64,000 nt of DNA from Burkholderia glumae LMG 2196 = ATCC 33617 (GTDB lineage: Bacteria > Pseudomonadota > Gammaproteobacteria > Burkholderiales > Burkholderiaceae), in the NCBI RefSeq assembly GCF_000960995.1, contig NZ_CP009434.1, forward strand, positions 2,108,001-2,172,000, given 5' to 3'. The notes beneath the pieces are model-generated. The model was given only the letters and a program-made list of their open reading frames with translations, had not been told where the DNA came from and did not search any database. The stretch's first letter is position 1. Every line of letters begins with the position of its first letter. The position numbers and the translations under genes were made by a program. Positions 8,296 to 16,032 of this stretch are shown here, in pieces.

Positions 8296-9651
8296 ATGTA
8301 CCTGAGAGTGAATCCCGCATCGCACCTGAAACCCGTGATGTCCGTGCCGGCCTCCAAGCCGGAGACCCAGCGCGCCATCGTCACCGCAAGCCTGGCCACC
8401 GGCCGCTCGCGCATCCACAACGACCTGCGCTGCCTCGAAACCGACACGATGAAAGCAGCCTGCCGCCAGCTCGGCGCGCGAATCAGCGAGCACGACGGCT
8501 TCCTTGAAGTCGACGGCGTGGGCGGCCAGTTCACGCACGACACCCTCGTGATCGACGCGAAGGGCTCGGGACTGGTGTTCCGCACGCTGTCGGCCATCAC
8601 CTGCATGCGCCGCTCGCCCACCATCCTGACCGGCGATCACACGCTGCGCCGCCGGGTCATGAAGCCGCTGTTCGACGCGCTCGGCTCGCTCGGCGCGAAC
8701 CTCCAGCACCTCGGCGATGCCGGCAAGGCGCCCGTGATCAACTGGGGGCAGCGGATCTCGCGCACGCATGCCGAGCTGCCCGGCGACGTCAGCTCGCAGT
8801 TCGTCACCGCGCTGCTGTTGCTCGCGCCGCTGTCGGACCAGCCCATCACGCTCCGTCAGCGCGAGCCGGTGCTGTCGAAATCGTACATCGCGCAGACCGT
8901 CGATTTCCTGCGCCGCGCGTCGATCGATATCGAGGTGGACGAGCGGTTCAGCCACTTCGCCGTGCGCCCGGGCGAGTACGTCGCGTTCGACTCGCGGATC
9001 AATGCCGACTACACCTCGCTGTCCTACCTGCTGTTCGCCTGCGCGGTGTTCCCCGGCGAGTACGTGATTCGCGGCATCACCAGCGACACGCTGCAGGGCG
9101 AGCAGATCTTCATCGACGTGGTGCAGGCGCTCGGCGTGAAGGTGATGCACGACGATGCCGCGCAGGAGCTGCTGGTGTCCAGCGTTCACGCCCGGCTGTC
9201 CGGCAGCCACGAGGTGGATGTCAGCGACGGCCCGAACATCATCCCGACGCTGGTCGCGCTGAGCCTGTTCGTTGAAGGTGAATTCCGCGTGGTGGGCGGC
9301 TCGGTCACGCGCCTGCACAAGTCCTCGCGCATCGAGTCGATGGTCACCGAGGCGGCCAAGCTCGGTGCCGACATCAAGCTGCTCTGGAACCGGCAGGGCG
9401 ATATCGACGGCTTCGTCACGCGCGGCAGGAGCGACTACGAGGGCGGCGAGATCCTCACCAGCTGCGGCGACCATCGCAACTTCATGTCGCTGTTCGTCGC
9501 CTCGCTGAAGTTCCGGCGCCCGTGCCACATCGACGGCTTCCAGGACGTGATCTGCTCGTTTCCCGAGTTCCTCACGCAGTTCGAGGCGCTCGGCGCGTCG
9601 TTCTCGCCGGTGCCAAGCGTCGTCTCCGGCCCGGCCGTGATCGACGAGTAG
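8296..9651 (+). CDS. Divergent EPSP synthase homologue (enolpyruvyltransferase-like)
   Basis: A 451-aa protein with the two-domain inside-out barrel of AroA. By-eye comparison with E. coli AroA shows kept residues: K21 and R26 (K22, R27), G92 and R96 of the GxAGTxxR loop, R118-R120, S166-S167-Q168 (S169, Q171 region), D311 (D313), K342, R345 and D392-H393-R394 (H385-R386). Changed are P22 for S23, L93 for T97, S343 at the catalytic E341 position, and C420 at the K411 position. It is therefore unlikely to be the housekeeping shikimate enzyme and may act on another substrate. Start ATG 8296 is preceded by GAGG; a GTG at 8245 overlapping the dioxygenase stop is the alternative. It is probably co-transcribed with the dioxygenase. 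Confidence 0.85.
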   Translation: MYLRVNPASHLKPVMSVPASKPETQRAIVTASLATGRSRIHNDLRCLETDTMKAACRQLGARISEHDGFLEVDGVGGQFTHDTLVIDAKGSGLVFRTLSAITCMRRSPTILTGDHTLRRRVMKPLFDALGSLGANLQHLGDAGKAPVINWGQRISRTHAELPGDVSSQFVTALLLLAPLSDQPITLRQREPVLSKSYIAQTVDFLRRASIDIEVDERFSHFAVRPGEYVAFDSRINADYTSLSYLLFACAVFPGEYVIRGITSDTLQGEQIFIDVVQALGVKVMHDDAAQELLVSSVHARLSGSHEVDVSDGPNIIPTLVALSLFVEGEFRVVGGSVTRLHKSSRIESMVTEAAKLGADIKLLWNRQGDIDGFVTRGRSDYEGGEILTSCGDHRNFMSLFVASLKFRRPCHIDGFQDVICSFPEFLTQFEALGASFSPVPSVVSGPAVIDE

Positions 9652-9715
9652 GGCCGCAGCCGCGCTTGCCCTCGCCCCCGCGCCGCACGGCACGGGCGGC
9701 GGGCGCGCGCGGGCG

Positions 9716-10621
9716 CTAGGTCAGGCCGCCGGCCGCCGTGCGAATCCGCTCGCGCATCCACGCCTGCGCGGGCACGCTGTCGTGGCGCCGGTGCCAGTAC
9801 ATCGACCAATGAAACCGCGTCGATTCGAACGGCAGCGCCTTGATCACGAGACCGTCCTGCGCGAAGCGCCGCGCCAGCCGCTCGGACATCACCGCGATCA
9901 TCGAGGAGTGGCGCAACAAGTGCGGAACCACGAGCCAGTGCGGCACGTTCAGCGCCACGCTCCTGACCCGCTGCATCCGCGCCAGCGCGGCGTCCACGTA
10001 GCGGCCGTCGGTTGCGCTGATCGACACCTTGAGATGCGGCAGCGCGAGAAACAGCTCCATCGTCATTTCGTCCCCGGCGTGCCGGTGCTCGCGCGCCAGC
10101 ACGCACACCATGCGATCCTCGAACAGCGGCGTCGCGCGCACCGCGCCCGTATGCTCCAGGCCCATGCTCACCGCAAGATCGATATCGTCCACGTCGAGCG
10201 CCGCCACGGTCTGGCGCGGCGGCAGGTGCACCACGTCGATCGTCACCCGCGGCGCCAGCTGCCCGAGCTGTTCGAGCAGGGCCGGCATCAGCAGATGCTC
10301 GAGCACGTCCGACATGCGAAGCCGGTAATGCTGGGCGCTCGTGGCGGGATCGAACGAACTGCTCGATTTGATCAGCCGCTCGGCCTGGCGCAGCAGTTGC
10401 CGCAGCGGCTCCTCCAGCTCCAGCGCGCGCGGCGTCGGCTCCATGCCCGAGGCGTTGCGGATCAGCAGATCGTCCTGCAGCAGCGTTCGCAGGCGCCCGA
10501 GCGCACTGCTCATCGCCGACTGGCTCAGCCCGATCTTGGTGGCCGCCCGCGTCACGTGCTTTTCGCTCAGCAGCGCATCGAGCACCACCAGCAGGTTCAG
10601 ATCAACGCTGCGTAGATTCAT
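9716..10621 (-). CDS. LysR-type transcriptional regulator (NodD/NahR-like)
   Basis: A 301-aa LysR regulator: winged HTH in residues 1-65 (VDLNLLVVLDALLSEKHVTRAA then LSQSAMSSALGRLR), linker helix, then two substrate-binding Rossmann lobes. The N-terminus, DLNLLV with LDALL and HVTRAA, is that of the NodD/NahR/LinR branch, whose members sense aromatic or related small molecules. It is convergent with the EPSPS-like gene, the stops being 65 bases apart. Neighbourhood suggests it controls the dioxygenase/EPSPS-like pair, but LysR genes more often sit divergent from their targets, so the link is not firm. Start ATG 10621 matches the family; the frame is open well beyond it. Confidence 0.9.
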   Translation of the reverse strand: MNLRSVDLNLLVVLDALLSEKHVTRAATKIGLSQSAMSSALGRLRTLLQDDLLIRNASGMEPTPRALELEEPLRQLLRQAERLIKSSSSFDPATSAQHYRLRMSDVLEHLLMPALLEQLGQLAPRVTIDVVHLPPRQTVAALDVDDIDLAVSMGLEHTGAVRATPLFEDRMVCVLAREHRHAGDEMTMELFLALPHLKVSISATDGRYVDAALARMQRVRSVALNVPHWLVVPHLLRHSSMIAVMSERLARRFAQDGLVIKALPFESTRFHWSMYWHRRHDSVPAQAWMRERIRTAAGGLT

Positions 10622-11372
10622 AGGGACTGGCGCTCTGGTGGGTTGAGACGAGGCTCGGGACACGCGCCGGCATGGCGCGACACGACGGGCCGCGCACCGG
10701 ATCGAAGCCGGCGGCGGAGGATCCTGGCGCCTTGGCGACGGCCTCGCGGCGGCGCCTGCCTTGCCGGACGCGGCAAGCGGGTCGCGCAAAGCCGGCGCGC
10801 CGCGGCTTGTCGTGCCCGCGGCGAGCCGCCGGCGGCCCCCATCGGCCATAGTTTATGCCCCGGCCGCGAGCTTGCGGACGGGCGGCTTTTTTTATTCGTC
10901 GTCGTGTCGAATTTGCCCCGGTATCTCCGGACAGACCGCGAGCCGGGCCGTGGCGGCCGCGAGCGAGCGGGCGGCAGCTTCAGCCACGACATCGCATAGT
11001 GGCCGGCATTGTTGCGCGGAATGTCGATACAAGGGCATTGCAGAGGACTACCCAATATCCACTGCGGCTTGCCGCGTCGGTTCCGGTTCAGCCAGGCGTG
11101 GCCACGGAGGCGAGGCGCGGGGAATTGGTGTTGCGAGCCGTATGGGCTTGCCCCCACCGCTTTGCCGCGACCTGGTGCAACCGACGCTTCGGGGAAACGT
11201 CCGCGTGACGGCGCCAAGCCGGGCCGCCAGCATGGCTTGCCTGGATTGCCCTGGACCGGGCCCGCAAGGCATCAAATGCGACGGACCGGCATCGTTACCG
11301 ATTGCCGGTCCGTATCCTGGCCGAGAAAACGCCTTACCGCCAGCGGCTAGCCTTGCTCGGCCCGCCTGTCGC
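10622..11372. other. Intergenic region, no gene seen
   Basis: A 751-base gap between lysR and fliC. The long open frames across it are GC-skew artefacts without ribosome sites. It holds a 5-bp stem followed by seven T (about 10865-10895, plus strand), which could be a weak terminator, and the inverted repeat listed next. Confidence 0.4.
11281..11313. terminator. 11-bp perfect inverted repeat downstream of fliC
   Basis: ACGGACCGGCA and TGCCGGTCCGT form an 11-bp perfect stem with an 11-nt loop, 60-92 bases past the fliC stop. There is no U-run on either side. It may end or protect the fliC transcript, or be a protein-binding site. Confidence 0.4.
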
Positions 11373-12527
11373 TTACTGCAGCAGCTTCAGAACCTGCTGC
11401 GGCAGCGAGTTGGCTTGTGCCAGCACCGAGATGCCGGCCTGTTGCAGCACCTGCGCCTTGCTCAGCGCCGCCGTTTCCTGCGCGAAGTCCGCGCTCTGGA
11501 TCTGCGATTGCGCCGACGACAGGTTCGTCGAGTTGGCCTGCTGCGTCTGCGCGATGCCTTGCAGACGGTTCTGGGTCGCGCCGAGCGTGGCCTGCAGGTT
11601 GTTGATGGTGGACAGCGCGTTGGCGACCGACACGATGGCCTGGTTGGCGCTCGTCGCGTTGTTGATGTTCAGGCTCGACACGGTCGGCGGTGCGTTCACC
11701 GAGTTGATCTGCGAGATCATGTTGGCCGCCGCGCTGGCTTGGGCCGTCGTCATGCCGCTGGTGGCGCCGGTGGCGAGCGTCAGGTTCGTGACCGCCGTAC
11801 CCGTGCCGGCTGCCGTGCCCGTCGTGAAGATCGCGCCGACTGCCGTCGTGCTCAGTGCCTGGCCGTTCTGATCCGTGAACGTGAAGCCGCCCTTGCCGTC
11901 CGACAGCACGTTGACCGAGGTGATGGCCGGTTGTGCCGCCGTGGTGGCCGCGCCGTTCGCGTCGAGGCTCATGTTCTGGATCGTGCCGACGTTGGTGCCC
12001 GATTGCACCAGGCCGCCGCCGATCTTCGCCGCCGACAGGCTTTGGCTCAGGTCCAGGCTGACCGTCTGGCCGACGTTCGCGCCGATCTGGAACGTCACGA
12101 TCCCGGCCGAACCGTCGAGCAGGTTCTTGCCGTTGAAGTTCGTTTGGGCAGCAATCCGGTTCACTTCCTGGATCTGCTGGGCCACTTCCTTCTCGGCCGC
12201 GGCCTGGTCGCTCGACGACAGCGTGCCGGTGGCCGCTTGCGTCGCCAGCGTGCTGATACGCTGCAGGCTGCTCGTCAGCGACGAGAGCTGGCTCGACGTC
12301 GTTTGGATCAGCGAGACGGCGTCGTTGGTGTTCTGCACGCCCTGGTTCAGGCCGTTGATCTGCGTTTGCATACGCGTGGCGATCGCCAGACCGGCGGCAT
12401 CGTCAGCGGCGCTGTTGATGCGGTTGCCCGACGACAGGCGCGTGATGGCTTGCGACAGGGCGCTCTGCGAGCCGTTCAGGTTTTGCTGAGCGACCAGCGA
12501 GTTGACGTTAGTATTGATTCCGAGCAT
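11373..12527 (-). CDS. fliC: Flagellin
   Basis: Major filament subunit, 384 aa. The conserved N-terminal D0/D1 helices (LGINTNVNSLVAQQNL, SGNRINSAADDAAGLAIA) and C-terminal D1/D0 helices (SADFAQETAALSKAQVL then QANSLPQQVLKLLQ) are complete. The middle variable region (about 170-290) is short and Ala/Thr/Gly-rich. The start is ATG 12527, giving the classical MLGINTN N-terminus; ten upstream codons in the same frame are not expected to be translated. An AAGG ribosome site lies just upstream. No cap (fliD), chaperone (fliS) or other flagellar gene adjoins it in the window, although fliD often follows fliC in relatives. Codon use is strongly biased, as in highly expressed genes. I could not pick out a convincing sigma-28 promoter. 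Confidence 0.97.
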   Translation of the reverse strand: MLGINTNVNSLVAQQNLNGSQSALSQAITRLSSGNRINSAADDAAGLAIATRMQTQINGLNQGVQNTNDAVSLIQTTSSQLSSLTSSLQRISTLATQAATGTLSSSDQAAAEKEVAQQIQEVNRIAAQTNFNGKNLLDGSAGIVTFQIGANVGQTVSLDLSQSLSAAKIGGGLVQSGTNVGTIQNMSLDANGAATTAAQPAITSVNVLSDGKGGFTFTDQNGQALSTTAVGAIFTTGTAAGTGTAVTNLTLATGATSGMTTAQASAAANMISQINSVNAPPTVSSLNINNATSANQAIVSVANALSTINNLQATLGATQNRLQGIAQTQQANSTNLSSAQSQIQSADFAQETAALSKAQVLQQAGISVLAQANSLPQQVLKLLQ

Positions 12528-13395
12528 GTTGCCTTCCCAATGTGTAAATCGAAACAAAAATTATTGCGGGGCGGTTATCTCCAAAAACCCCTAATAATAG
12601 AAATTTCATCCCTCCTCCGCCGCACGCAGCGAAACAGCAACCGTGCCGACAACGCCTACTACGCAAATTCTTTGCAGAACTCGAATGACGTGTTTCAATC
12701 CTGTGTCAGTCGATGCCGGGAGCCGCGATGATGGTGCGGTGCCTGCAAGCATTTTTACGGCACGGCCCGTCAAAACTTGAGCGATCCTTTCCAGGGCGCG
12801 CGGAGCGTCCATCGTGGCCGGCAACCGGCCCGGTCCGACCTTGCTACGCGACGACGCGAGCGCGGGCATGCCGCGCCTGCACAACGCTATCCGGGCCGAT
12901 AAGGTCGTGCCGCCGGCCGGCATCGAATTGCCTGGCAGCCGGCCGCTTCCAGTCGCACCGGAATCCGTCCATTGCTGCAAATATTCACGGACTCGCCGGT
13001 GGGCCGAGCACCGGAAGACACACCGCCTCGTTCGAGCCGATGCCGGGCGCCCATGCCTCGACCCAGCGCTGCGGTGCCGGCGTGGCGCCCTCTACCAGGC
13101 CGTTGCCATACTGTTTCCCGGATGTCATGCGCAAAGTTCGGCGGGAAAGTTCGGCGTCTCAGGACGGCACATATGCCGCTCGCGTCGCCTCGACAAGGGG
13201 TAGGACACCCCTGAAGACCTCGCTTGCCTGGTTACGGTCAAGATATTTCAACAGCCTGCTCTAGCCGATTATCCGGATATGTGCTGTCATGCCATCTTCA
13301 ATCTTGCTTGGCATGCTTAACGAATATTTTGTTCGTCAAAAAGTGATGAACAGCCAAGCAAATTCAGAATAAACAAGAAACAATCGAGGACAACG
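12528..13395. other. fliC leader and empty intergenic region
   Basis: An 868-base gap. The part next to fliC (12528-12700) is AT-richer and must hold its promoter and leader. Beyond that I see no gene; the open frames here lack ribosome sites and family resemblance. The last 60 bases carry the promoter and GAGGA ribosome site of the next gene. Confidence 0.4.
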
Positions 13396-13959
13396 ATGCG
13401 CTGGAAATATTTCGTCGCCGCGGGACTCGCGGCGGGCGTGCTCGTGTGGTTTTTTTCAGGCATGGCGCGGGACGCGTCCACTTCGGCAGGCCAGGCCGCG
13501 CCTGCTGCCCGGCCCGCCGCCGCGCCGATGGCAAGCCGGTTCTCCGGCACCTCGTCGGCTTCGGCGCCGCGCCGCGCACCGCCCCCCCTGCCTTCCCGCG
13601 TCATCGAGCACATCGCGTCCGACTATGCGAATTCCGCCGTCACCCGCGAAGCCCTCACGCAGATCGCCTACGGCTGGAGCCAGGCCATTCATGACGTGCA
13701 CAACCCTGCCGAGGCGAAGGATGCCGGCAACGCCATCGCCAAGGGCATTGCATGCGCGCTGAGCCAGGCCGTGCTCGCCAAGTCCGGCGTCGACCAGCAG
13801 GCCATGCTGGGCCGCATCAAGGAGACGCGCGCGGTGATGCTCGATACCGAGGCCGACACGCAGGCCTACATCCGTTTTCAATCGCTTGCCGGTGGCCAGT
13901 ACTTCGACGATCCCGGTCCCCGCTCCTGCGGCTTCGACCCGGGCTCGCTACAGAACTGA
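13396..13959 (+). CDS. Inner-membrane-anchored periplasmic protein, unknown function
   Basis: A 187-aa protein that I do not recognise. An N-terminal transmembrane helix or uncleaved signal (about 5-23, FVAAGLAAGVLVWFF) is followed by a Pro/Ala/Ser-rich linker (25-75) and a predominantly helical C-terminal domain (about 78-187) with two cysteines. The start has GAGGA at a good distance. The secreted hydrolase gene begins 44 bases after its stop on the same strand, so the two probably form an operon and the protein could act as a partner or anchor for that hydrolase, in the way lipase chaperones do. That is inference from position only; no foldase motif is seen. Confidence 0.72.
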   Translation: MRWKYFVAAGLAAGVLVWFFSGMARDASTSAGQAAPAARPAAAPMASRFSGTSSASAPRRAPPPLPSRVIEHIASDYANSAVTREALTQIAYGWSQAIHDVHNPAEAKDAGNAIAKGIACALSQAVLAKSGVDQQAMLGRIKETRAVMLDTEADTQAYIRFQSLAGGQYFDDPGPRSCGFDPGSLQN

Positions 13960-14003
13960 GCATGCGGTGCCGTGCCCTCCCCTCACTCAAGGATCCCTGC
14001 CCG

Positions 14004-14822
14004 ATGAAAAAACTCGCCAGCCTGATGATGTGCGGCTCGCTGCTCGCGCTGCCCTATTCGCTGCCATTGAATGCGGCGCCGGCCGTGGCCGCCGCCGCGC
14101 CCTCGAACGCGGCGATCGTGTTCGTCAACGGCATCAACAACACCTTCGACGATGCGATCGCGAACCTGCAGGTGCTCAAGACCCAGCTGAACGCGCGCAA
14201 TGCGAACAATGCCTATGTGTATGGCAACGCCTACAACGCGACGCAGGGCGCCTTCAGCGATCTTTACCAGGTGTTCAAGCAAAAGGCGGTCGAGGGATCG
14301 AGTCCGGCCGATTTCTGGCGCGCGGTCGACGGCGACAGCCTGCCGGCGAGCGGCATGGACGCCGCGCTCGAACAGAAATACATCGATATCCTGACCAAGA
14401 ACGAGGTGCCGGAACTGCCGGACCATCTGAACCAGTATCGCGCGTATCTGAAGCAGAAGCGCGGAATCGTGCTGGTCGGCCACTCCCAGGGTTCCTTGTA
14501 TGCCAACTTCGAGACGAACGTGCTGATCACCGGCCCCGAGCACGCACAAGGCAGGATCAGCACGGTCAATGTCGGCAACGCGGCGCGCTATCTGCTGCCG
14601 GGCTCCAGTTACCTGACCTCGAGCTCGGACGCCGTGATCGGAAGCCTCGGCCTCGTGCAGACGGTATTGCCCGCGAACTTCTCGATGGGCGTGCATCTCC
14701 TGACCGATCCCGCGGGTCATTCGTTCTCGAAGATCTACATGAACCCGTCGTTCGGCTCGGCCAGCCAGATCCTGACGCAGGTGTCGCAGCAGGCGAACAG
14801 CGCGTCCGCCGCCGCGCGCTGA
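14004..14822 (+). CDS. Secreted alpha/beta-hydrolase-like protein with GHSQG motif
   Basis: A 272-aa exported protein. The signal peptide covers about residues 1-24 (MKKLASLMMCGSLLALPYS, then AAPA). The mature part starts with a beta strand and IVFVNGINNT, typical of alpha/beta hydrolases in which the NGIN segment precedes the oxyanion region. The nucleophile elbow is GHSQG with S161 after the strand GIVLVGH. A histidine in a GVHLLTDPAGHSF segment (about 230-243) is a plausible triad member. The ATG has AAGGA upstream. Likely an esterase, lipase or related hydrolase acting in the periplasm or outside the cell; the substrate is not evident. It follows the anchored protein gene and ends 150 bases before rbsK. 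Confidence 0.78.
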   Translation: MKKLASLMMCGSLLALPYSLPLNAAPAVAAAAPSNAAIVFVNGINNTFDDAIANLQVLKTQLNARNANNAYVYGNAYNATQGAFSDLYQVFKQKAVEGSSPADFWRAVDGDSLPASGMDAALEQKYIDILTKNEVPELPDHLNQYRAYLKQKRGIVLVGHSQGSLYANFETNVLITGPEHAQGRISTVNVGNAARYLLPGSSYLTSSSDAVIGSLGLVQTVLPANFSMGVHLLTDPAGHSFSKIYMNPSFGSASQILTQVSQQANSASAAAR

Positions 14823-14842
14823 GCACGTACGCGTCGCCCACA

Positions 14843-14877
14843 GGGGAACCCGAAGCCCGGCTTAAGGAGTTCCCCTA
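14843..14877 (+). terminator. Nested hairpin after hydrolase gene
   Basis: AGGGGAAC and GTTCCCCT form 8-bp arms around a smaller AAGC/GCTT stem, 20 bases past the stop. No U-run follows, so termination is only suggested. Confidence 0.4.
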
Positions 14878-14920
14878 CTGCCGGCCCTCGCTGCTTGCCT
14901 GCTATGCTCCGGCATCGTCC

Positions 14921-14936
14921 ATGTAAGCGCTAACAT
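14921..14936. promoter_or_regulatory. LacI-type operator, copy 1
   Basis: ATGTAAGCGCTAACAT is a near-perfect palindrome with the central CG step (AGCGCT core) typical of LacI/GalR-family operators. An identical copy starts 76 bases downstream. The pair sits before the sugar operon whose last gene encodes a LacI-family repressor, the obvious candidate ligand. The two sites are about seven helical turns apart and could allow looping. Confidence 0.8.
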
Positions 14937-14971
14937 TTCACGTCCTCATTCCCGTCACCGCCGATTTGCCC

Positions 14972-15973
14972 ATGCAAAATTCCTGCACGCCCCAAAATGT
15001 AAGCGCTAACATCACGCCGACGAATCCGCGGGCGCCAGCCTCGGTGCTGGTGGTCGGCAGCGCGAACATGGATCTCACGGTGCAGGCCAAGCGCCTGCCC
15101 GCACGCGGGGAAACCTTGCTGGGCGGGGATCTGGCGACGTTCGGCGGCGGCAAGGGCGCCAATCAGGCGGTGGCCGCGGCGCGCCTGGGCGCGTCGGTGG
15201 CGATGCTCGGCTGCGTCGGTGCCGACGATTTCGGCGCGCAGCTTCGGGACGGCCTGCAGGCCGAACGGATCGACACTGCCCATCTGCACACGATCGCCGG
15301 CGCCACGAGCGGCACCGCCGTCATCACGGTGGCCGAGGACGGCGCGAACACGATCGTGGTCTCGCCGGGCGCCAACGCCCGCCTCGCGCCCGATCATGTC
15401 GAGGCGGCACGCGAGGCCATCGGCGCGGCCGGCCTGCTGATCTGCCAGCTCGAGGTGCCGCTCGATACGGTGCTGCACGCCGTGGCGCTCGCCGCACGGG
15501 CCGGCACGCCGGTGCTGCTGAACCCCGCGCCGGCGCAGCCGCTCCCGGACGCGCTGTACCGGCAGATCGACTTCCTGATCCTCAACGAGACCGAAGCGCA
15601 ACTGCTGAGCGGCCTGCCCGTCGACGGCCCTGCCTCGGCCCGCGAAGCCGCGGCCTGGCTGCTCGCGAAAGGCGTGCAGACGGTGATCGTCACGCTCGGC
15701 GCGCAGGGCGTCTGGTATGCACACGGCGGCGAGGCCGGCCATCTGCCCGCGCCGCGTGTCGAGGCGGTCGATACCACGGCCGCCGGCGACACCTTCGTCG
15801 GCGGTTTCGCCGCCGAGCACGTGCGCGGCGCGAGCCTGCGCGAGGCGATCGAATTCGGCCAGCAGGCCGCCGCGCTCAGCGTTCAGCGTCAGGGCGCGCA
15901 GGCATCCATCCCGACGCAGGCCGAGGCCCGGGCGCGAACCGCGTCCGGGCCCGCCGCCCTCGCCGCCCGATAG
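14972..15973 (+). CDS. rbsK: Ribokinase (PfkB family sugar kinase)
   Basis: A 333-aa cytoplasmic carbohydrate kinase. PfkB signature 1 is seen as GGKGANQAVAAARLG and signature 2 as DTTAAGDTFVGGF, with catalytic base D273; the usual GAGD reads AAGD here, a conservative change. GSANMDL near the N-terminus binds the sugar, as in ribokinases. The start is uncertain: ATG 14972 has no clear ribosome site and places the second LacI-type operator inside codons 9-14, while a GTG near codon 24 would start the protein right at the conserved VLVVGSANMD. First gene of an operon with an MFS permease, a DapA-family lyase and a LacI regulator. The lyase suggests that the true substrate may be a sugar acid derivative and not plain ribose. 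Confidence 0.88.
   Translation: MQNSCTPQNVSANITPTNPRAPASVLVVGSANMDLTVQAKRLPARGETLLGGDLATFGGGKGANQAVAAARLGASVAMLGCVGADDFGAQLRDGLQAERIDTAHLHTIAGATSGTAVITVAEDGANTIVVSPGANARLAPDHVEAAREAIGAAGLLICQLEVPLDTVLHAVALAARAGTPVLLNPAPAQPLPDALYRQIDFLILNETEAQLLSGLPVDGPASAREAAAWLLAKGVQTVIVTLGAQGVWYAHGGEAGHLPAPRVEAVDTTAAGDTFVGGFAAEHVRGASLREAIEFGQQAAALSVQRQGAQASIPTQAEARARTASGPAALAAR
14997..15012. promoter_or_regulatory. LacI-type operator, copy 2
   Basis: Second exact copy of ATGTAAGCGCTAACAT. It overlaps the first codons of the ribokinase frame, so either repression works as a roadblock or the true translation start lies downstream of it. Confidence 0.8.
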
Positions 15974-16032
15974 ACCCGCCTGCGCGCAGCCGCTGCCGCA
16001 GCCCCACAAGAAGACGCATGGAGACGACCAGC

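Noticed and set aside
12528..12720. Sigma-28 promoter of fliC
   Set aside because: Only a poor match (GGAGATAA in place of GCCGATAA) without a proper -35 element; a GCCGACAA on the other strand points the wrong way.
12713..13264. 183-codon plus-strand frame
   Set aside because: No ribosome site, irregular codon use and no recognisable domain; it lies in an otherwise empty gap.
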